Below, in pieces: positions 14,209-18,421 of a DNA stretch of 18,421 bases. Below the pieces are notes generated by a model. It was not told the DNA's origin. It ran no database searches and worked only from the letters and a program-made list of their open reading frames with translations. This stretch comes from CAYJPK01 sp964372035. Its GTDB lineage: Bacteria > Desulfobacterota > Desulfovibrionia > Desulfovibrionales > Desulfovibrionaceae. Each line of letters begins with the position of its first letter. Within the stretch, counting starts at the first letter, position 1. The translations under genes were made by a program, and so were the position numbers. The stretch covers positions 1 to 18,421 of the forward strand of contig CAYJPK010000039.1 in the NCBI GenBank assembly GCA_964372035.1, given 5' to 3'.

Positions 14209-15174
14209 ATGAAGCGTTTTTGGTCAATTACTTTATCTGTGATGTTGTTATGTGCCTTTGCAAGCATGGCATTTGCCGCTTACCCTGCTAAACCTATCAG
14301 AATGACAGTTGGCTACAGTGCTGGTGGTGGTACTGATATTATGGCAAGAAATATTGCACAATTTATGGCTGATGAACTTGATGAAAAAGTTCTAGTTGTT
14401 AATAAACCTGGTGCTAGTGGTCAAATTGGAACAGCTGAAGTTGCTGCTTCTAGACCTGATGGTTACAATACTATGATGCTTTCCAGTAGTGATTTTTTAG
14501 TTGCGCCACTTTTAAATAAAGACCCTGGATTTAGCCTTGATGATTTTAAATACGTTGCATCTTTTAATGATTCAGCTAACTGCCTAATCTTAAAAACTGG
14601 CTCTCCTTTCAAGGATTTAAAAGAAGCTCTTGCATATGCAAAAGCCAATCCTGGCAAATTTACGGTTTCAACCTCAGGTGATGCACATAGAATTGTAGCA
14701 GCGATGATTGAAGGTGCGGCTGATGTTCAATTTAGCGTTGTTAGCTATAACGGTGCTGGTGAAAACCTAAATGCGATTATGGGTGGACACGTAGAGGCTG
14801 CAATTATTGATAAGCGCTTTGTTAAGCAAGCAGAACAAGCTGGCTGTAAAGCTGTAGCTCTAGCTGGTAAAGAGCGTTACGCCTCTATTTTACCTGATTT
14901 ACCGACCTTTGCAGAGCTTGGATATCCAACTGTTTTAGACAATCAACGTCGCATATTAGCTGTTCCTGCTAAAACTTCTGATAAGGTTGTTGCTGCTTTA
15001 GTTGAAGCAGCTAAAAGTTTTACTGCCAAGCCTGAATTTAAAGAAAAAATGGACGGTTTAAGTGAAATCATGCTTTTTGAATACGGTGATGACTTGAATA
15101 ACTTCATGAAAACTCAAAATAAAGTTTTAGAAGATATTATTAATAAAAATAGAGATAAATTTCCATTAAACTAA
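14209..15174 (+). CDS. tctC: Tripartite tricarboxylate transporter substrate-binding protein (TctC/Bug family)
   Basis: Periplasmic binding protein of a TTT-type secondary transporter for a carboxylate. From ATG 14209 (321 aa) a signal peptide MKRFW plus hydrophobic core ends at AFA before AYPAKPI (about residue 23). The mature N-terminus KPIRMTVGYSAGGGTDIMAR and VVNKPGASGQIGTAEVAASRPDGY are the standard Bug-family signatures, the GGGTD loop and following region contacting the ligand. Nearby are the membrane subunits tctA (95 bases downstream, past a strong terminator) and tctB (after the enolase-type gene), so this is a complete transporter. The adjoining enolase-superfamily enzyme hints at a sugar acid or hydroxy acid ligand, but the binding protein alone does not show this. 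Confidence 0.93.
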   Translation: MKRFWSITLSVMLLCAFASMAFAAYPAKPIRMTVGYSAGGGTDIMARNIAQFMADELDEKVLVVNKPGASGQIGTAEVAASRPDGYNTMMLSSSDFLVAPLLNKDPGFSLDDFKYVASFNDSANCLILKTGSPFKDLKEALAYAKANPGKFTVSTSGDAHRIVAAMIEGAADVQFSVVSYNGAGENLNAIMGGHVEAAIIDKRFVKQAEQAGCKAVALAGKERYASILPDLPTFAELGYPTVLDNQRRILAVPAKTSDKVVAALVEAAKSFTAKPEFKEKMDGLSEIMLFEYGDDLNNFMKTQNKVLEDIINKNRDKFPLN

Positions 15175-15190
15175 TTTAACGAGTTTAACG

Positions 15191-15232
15191 GCTTACCCTT
15201 AAGCTTTAAATAATTAAGGGTAAGCTTTTTTT
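15191..15232 (+). terminator. Strong intrinsic terminator between tctC and tctA
   Basis: Perfect 12-base arms GCTTACCCTTAA (15191-15202) and TTAAGGGTAAGC (15214-15225), 11-base loop, then T15226-T15232. It lies inside a transporter operon, so partial read-through would give much more binding protein than membrane subunit. A direct repeat TTTAACG (15175-15181, 15184-15190) sits between the tctC stop and the stem. Confidence 0.88.
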
Positions 15233-15258
15233 GTTTTATGATTTAGAAACTTGAAAAC

Positions 15259-15263
15259 TGGAG
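15259..15263 (+). promoter_or_regulatory. Shine-Dalgarno deciding the tctA start
   Basis: TGGAG 5 bases before ATG 15269; the in-frame TTG at 15251 lies upstream of it and lacks its own site. Confidence 0.7.
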
Positions 15264-15268
15264 CAAAG

Positions 15269-16753
15269 ATGGAAAGCATTTTACCTATTATATCACATAT
15301 TTTTAGCTTAGGCACTCTTGGCTTAACCATTTTTGGAACACTGCTTGGAATTGTTCTTGGAGCTGCGCCAGGTTTAAATGGACCAATTGGAGTTGCGCTA
15401 CTTTTACCACTAACTTATGGGCTCGATCCAGCAGATGGCTTACTTATGCTTGGTGGAATTTATATGGGCTCTACCTATGGTGGCTCTATTGCTTCAATTT
15501 TGCTTAATTGCCCAGGAACTGGCGAAGCTTCTTGTACAGCTCTTGATGGCTATCCTATGGCAAAGCAAGGTCACCCTCGTGCTGCGCTACTTTATTCCAT
15601 TAATGCCAGTACATTTGGTGGTTTTATCGGAACATTGGCTTTACTATTTTTGACTCCAGTTCTTGCAAATATTGCCCTCAAATTTGGACCTCCTGAAATG
15701 CTGATAGTTGCTATTGCAGGCTTAAGTATCGTTGGTGGTCTGTCTGGCTCTGGCTTAGCTAAGGCTATGTTCGCTGTTACTTTTGGTGTGCTAATTAGCT
15801 TAGTTGGACCAGATATTACCGGTGGCGGTTATAATTTTACCTTTGGAATTCGTGATATGCGCGGTGGTATTGGTTTAATCCCACTTGTAGTAGGCTTTTT
15901 TGCTGTGACTGAAATGCTTTCCATGATTAAAGCGCAAGAAGAAACAGTTACTGAAATACAAAATGATGAAAAGATTTCACTTTTGACTTCAATTTTAAAT
16001 ATGTGCAGTCATTGGTATATTTTGATTAAAAGCACCTTACTTGGAGTTGCTATTGGTATTTTACCTGGAACAGGCGGAGCTGTTTCAGCCTTTGTTGCCT
16101 ATGGTGAAGCAAAGAGAAGCTCTCCTGAAAAAGATAAATTTGGGCAAGGTGCTATGGACGGTATTATTGCACCTGAAGCTGCAAATAATGCGGCAGTTGG
16201 TGGCTCACTTGTTCCACTTTTAGCTCTCGGCATACCTGGCTCTGCGACTGCGGCTATTATTTATGGTGCGTTGACAATCCATAGTCTAATTCCTGGCCCT
16301 AACTTATTAAAGGACTCCGCTGAAATAGCTTATACCTTTATGGGTGGAATGGTAGTTACTGTTTTTATTATGTTTATTTGCGGTGTACTTGGCGTAAAAT
16401 TATTTGCAAAAGTGCTTCGAGTTCCCGCTATTTATTTAATTAGCACAGTTTTAGTCTTTACAACTATTGGTGTATATTCAATGCGTAATAGCATTTTTGA
16501 CCTAGTTCTTACCTTTGTATTTGGCTTACTAGGTTTGCTATTTAGAAAAATTTCTATTCCGCCTGCACCAATCTTACTAGGCAGCATTTTAGGACCTCTC
16601 ATAATTGATAATTTAAGTAGATGCCTCGTAATTGCAAAAGCTCAAGGTTCTAATATATTTTACTTTATGCTGACACGACCTTTTTCAGCAGTATTGTTAG
16701 TTGCCTTAATAGCTATCGTTTTATCAAACATTAAAGTTAAGAAAAAGGCATAG
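15269..16753 (+). CDS. tctA: Tripartite tricarboxylate transporter large membrane subunit TctA
   Basis: Large, about 12-helix transport subunit of the TTT system, cation-coupled. From ATG 15269 (494 aa) the two inverted-repeat halves each show the family motifs: LLGIVLGAAPGLNGPIG (25-40), LNCPGTGEASCTALDGYPMAKQGHPRAAL (79-107), then ILPGTGGAVSAF (264-275), APEAANNAAVGG (301-312) and LGIPGSATAA (320-329). Membrane segments fill most of the protein. The start is set by TGGAG 5 bases upstream. It follows the terminator after tctC with only 36 bases between, and no clear promoter there, so expression probably relies on read-through. Its stop is two bases before the enolase-type gene, showing tight coupling to that gene rather than to tctB. 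Confidence 0.95.
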   Translation: MESILPIISHIFSLGTLGLTIFGTLLGIVLGAAPGLNGPIGVALLLPLTYGLDPADGLLMLGGIYMGSTYGGSIASILLNCPGTGEASCTALDGYPMAKQGHPRAALLYSINASTFGGFIGTLALLFLTPVLANIALKFGPPEMLIVAIAGLSIVGGLSGSGLAKAMFAVTFGVLISLVGPDITGGGYNFTFGIRDMRGGIGLIPLVVGFFAVTEMLSMIKAQEETVTEIQNDEKISLLTSILNMCSHWYILIKSTLLGVAIGILPGTGGAVSAFVAYGEAKRSSPEKDKFGQGAMDGIIAPEAANNAAVGGSLVPLLALGIPGSATAAIIYGALTIHSLIPGPNLLKDSAEIAYTFMGGMVVTVFIMFICGVLGVKLFAKVLRVPAIYLISTVLVFTTIGVYSMRNSIFDLVLTFVFGLLGLLFRKISIPPAPILLGSILGPLIIDNLSRCLVIAKAQGSNIFYFMLTRPFSAVLLVALIAIVLSNIKVKKKA

Positions 16754-16755
16754 CC

Positions 16756-17844
16756 ATGAAAATATCAAAAATTAATATTTATATGCTTAAACCTGAAGAT
16801 AAGATGTTATCTTTCTTAGAAATAATCACAGATTCTGGCTTAACTGGCTATGGCGAAATGATGGGAGTTGGCAAGGATATTTACAGTGTCCAAATTGCTA
16901 AAGATATTGCAAAATCATTACTTGATAGCAATCCTTTAAATATCCATGAGTGCTTAGATAAAGCCCATAAGTTTCGTGTTCCACTTTATTTAGACAAGGT
17001 AGAAGTAATTGCTTGGAGTGCTTTTTCACAAGCACTTTGGGATATTTACTCTAAAGAAAAAAACTTGCCACTATATGCAATGTTTGGTGGTGCATACCTC
17101 AAAAAAATACGACTGTATGCGAATTTAAACCGTGGATTAATGAACAAACGTAGCCCAAGCGACTTTGCAAAACACGCCAAACTTGCGATTGAAAACGGCT
17201 TTTTAATGGCAAAATGCACACCATTTGATGAACTTGATCCAAGTATGCATGATAAGGCAGTCTTAAAAAATGGTCTTGAGCGCTTAAAAGCGGCAGTATC
17301 TGAAGTTGGTGCTGAAAATATTGCTATTGATTGTCATTGGCGCTTCAATAAAAGTATGGCTTATAAGTTATTTGAAGAGCTTGATAAAATTGGCAGATTT
17401 TTTTGGCTTGAAGATATTTTTGCAAAAGATATCGAACTACCAAAGCATAATTCATATGCAGGTGGCGAAATTATCTGGAGTTTAGCCCAAGGCTTGGAAT
17501 ATTTACAAAAAAATGAACAAATTAATTATTTTATGCCAGATATAAAATATTTCACACGCTTAGAAGATTTCTATGCCCTTTGTTTAGCTGGAAAAGCTCA
17601 TAATAAAATACTTTCTCCTCATAACCCTACTGGCTTTATTAGCCAAGCATTTTCAGCTCACCTTGCAAGTGTTGTTAATTATAATAGCCTTATTGAATAT
17701 CCATTTTACGTCGAAAAAGAAAGATTCAAAATGGCAGAAAATGAACCAATTGAAAATGGTTACTATCTTCTTGATGATAGTGCAGGAATTGGCGTTCAAC
17801 CGAGCAAAGAATTACTTAAAAATGCAAGGTTAATTGAGGTGTAA
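16756..17844 (+). CDS. Enolase-superfamily enzyme (mandelate racemase/sugar-acid dehydratase-like)
   Basis: Member of the mandelate racemase subgroup; 362 aa with an N-terminal capping domain (about 1-120) and a TIM barrel. Catalytic positions: K153 in MAKCT (second strand, KCT rather than the usual KxK), metal ligands D192 (with H194 in IDCHWR), E219 (FWLED) and E238 (GGEII), then the Asp-His dyad D262 (MPDIKY) and H289 (SPHNPTG), and E314 (IEYP). A D-x-H after the third strand and an SPHNP loop recall D-galactonate and D-mannonate dehydratases, so abstraction of a proton and loss of water from a sugar acid is the best guess; an epimerase is possible. AAGG is 7 bases before ATG 16756. It sits between tctA (2-base gap) and tctB (1-base gap), so its substrate is probably what the transporter brings in. 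Confidence 0.85.
   Translation: MKISKINIYMLKPEDKMLSFLEIITDSGLTGYGEMMGVGKDIYSVQIAKDIAKSLLDSNPLNIHECLDKAHKFRVPLYLDKVEVIAWSAFSQALWDIYSKEKNLPLYAMFGGAYLKKIRLYANLNRGLMNKRSPSDFAKHAKLAIENGFLMAKCTPFDELDPSMHDKAVLKNGLERLKAAVSEVGAENIAIDCHWRFNKSMAYKLFEELDKIGRFFWLEDIFAKDIELPKHNSYAGGEIIWSLAQGLEYLQKNEQINYFMPDIKYFTRLEDFYALCLAGKAHNKILSPHNPTGFISQAFSAHLASVVNYNSLIEYPFYVEKERFKMAENEPIENGYYLLDDSAGIGVQPSKELLKNARLIEV
17836..17839 (+). promoter_or_regulatory. Shine-Dalgarno deciding the tctB GTG start
   Basis: GAGG inside the last codons of the enolase-type gene, 6 bases before GTG 17846. The in-frame TTG at 17834 overlaps it, and ATG 17844 is followed at once by a stop. Confidence 0.7.
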
Positions 17845-17845
17845 T

Positions 17846-18292
17846 GTGAATAAACTAAAAAATTCTGAACTTATTTGTTTTATATTTTATACGGCGCTTA
17901 GCATAATTTTCTATGTACAAATTCGCCCAGGAACTTTAGTTGGTGAAATTATTCCACTTGTTTGCATCGGTATTTTTATGATTTGTGCTGTCATCAGTCT
18001 AAAAGATTTTGTAAAAAAACATAGTGAGATAATTAATTTTTCAAAATATGAAGTATTAGGGCTTAGCTTTTTTGGAATTTACCTTATTTTAATTAATTAT
18101 ATTGGCTTTTACATTGCAAGCCCCATTTTTTGCTTGTTAATATTCGGGCTTATGAATAATTTTAAGGCTAAATATCTTGGCATTGGTTTTGTTTTTGGGG
18201 CTGTTTTAGTTGCTTGTGTGCATTTTATTTTCGTTGAATTAATGTATAACATTTTGCCGCAAGGCGTTTGGTTAGAAGAGTATTTTCTATAA
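17846..18292 (+). CDS. tctB: Tripartite tricarboxylate transporter small membrane subunit TctB
   Basis: Small, poorly conserved membrane subunit of the TTT transporter. 148 aa from GTG 17846, with about four hydrophobic membrane segments (near 9-26, 31-53, 69-87 and 110-133, with a further one near 90-105), a short loop of charged residues in the middle, and the end ILPQGVWLEEY, a position where TctB proteins often have a conserved LP-G motif. Sequence alone would be weak evidence; the position beside tctC and tctA makes it firm. Unusually it lies after the enzyme gene instead of between tctC and tctA. The GTG start is one base past the preceding stop, with GAGG 6 bases upstream, so it is translationally coupled. 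Confidence 0.85.
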   Translation: MNKLKNSELICFIFYTALSIIFYVQIRPGTLVGEIIPLVCIGIFMICAVISLKDFVKKHSEIINFSKYEVLGLSFFGIYLILINYIGFYIASPIFCLLIFGLMNNFKAKYLGIGFVFGAVLVACVHFIFVELMYNILPQGVWLEEYFL

Positions 18293-18311
18293 TTTTTATT
18301 CTCCAAGCCGC

Positions 18312-18343
18312 AAAAAAGGGAGTTTTAAAACTCCCTTTTTTTT
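18312..18343. terminator. Strong bidirectional intrinsic terminator
   Basis: Perfect palindrome GGGAGTTTTAAAACTCCC (18318-18335) flanked by A18312-A18317 and T18336-T18343, so both strands read a stem followed by a U-run. It closes the tctB transcript on the plus strand and the gene ending at 18368 on the minus strand. Confidence 0.9.
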
Positions 18344-18367
18344 GTGTAGTAAAATCTATTTTTTTGT

Positions 18368-18421
18368 TTAAACAAGCTCTTTTAATTTTGCAATAGCTTG
18401 TCCTATTGATTCAGCTTTAGT
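18368..18421 (-). CDS. C-terminal fragment of an unidentified protein
   Basis: Reading the minus strand from the window edge gives an open frame of 17 codons, TKAESIGQAIAKLKELV, then TAA (18370-18368). The rest is outside the window. The amphipathic, Lys/Ala-rich end looks like a normal C-terminal helix, and the two-sided terminator 24 bases away fits a gene ending here. The length is too short to name a family. Confidence 0.5.
   Translation of the reverse strand, partial: TKAESIGQAIAKLKELV

Noticed and set aside
18109..18306. A 65-codon minus-strand frame opposite tctB
   Set aside because: No ribosome site, low-complexity composition, fully antisense to a membrane protein gene.

Overview
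The window is AT-rich bacterial DNA from a Gram-negative organism: it carries a lipoprotein lytic transglycosylase, HflK/HflC, and periplasmic binding proteins of the TRAP and TTT types. A K+-independent H+-pyrophosphatase, ThyX, an E. coli-type (oxygen-labile class) dihydroxyacid dehydratase and a CI/S24-like regulator point to an anaerobic member of the Desulfovibrio group. That placement is an inference from gene content, not a proven assignment. I see no tRNA, rRNA, CRISPR array, insertion sequence or prophage structure.

Positions 3-13020 are all transcribed from the minus strand. In transcription order (right to left) they are: hppA (membrane pyrophosphatase); an amino-acid ABC transporter ATPase without its permease; an alanine dehydrogenase/PNT-family dehydrogenase; ilvD; then a tight six-gene run hflK-hflC-S24 regulator-MltB-type transglycosylase-thyX-radA with gaps of only 1, 21, 1, 10 and 4 bases; and finally a TRAP substrate-binding protein (dctP). 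The six-gene run mixes membrane-protease control (HflKC), a CI-like regulator, wall remodelling, dTMP synthesis and recombination/repair. It looks like one operon with a promoter just upstream of hflK.

Positions 13021-13382 form the only long gene-free stretch, between divergent hppA and gntR. It holds two back-to-back TATAAT elements in a perfect dyad, an intrinsic-terminator-like hairpin with no gene ending at it, a tandem 17-base repeat spaced 22 bases apart, and a good gntR promoter packed with AGTCT half-sites.

Positions 13383-18292 are a plus-strand catabolic unit: a GntR/UTRA regulator, tctC, a strong intrinsic terminator, tctA, an enolase-superfamily sugar-acid dehydratase-like enzyme, and tctB. 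The enzyme gene sits between the two membrane subunits, so the likely logic is ligand-sensed uptake and dehydration of one hydroxy- or sugar-acid substrate. A strong bidirectional terminator at 18312-18343 separates it from the C-terminal end of another minus-strand gene at the right edge.

Several starts were set by Shine-Dalgarno position rather than by the longest reading frame (dctP, hppA, tctC, tctA, tctB). The most interesting points are the hflKC/S24 operon with a regulator lacking its autocleavage lysine, a shared promoter box in front of hflK and dctP, the Ald-like enzyme whose motifs resemble N5-(carboxyethyl)ornithine synthase, and the regulatory structure around hppA/gntR. None of these has been tested against a database here.
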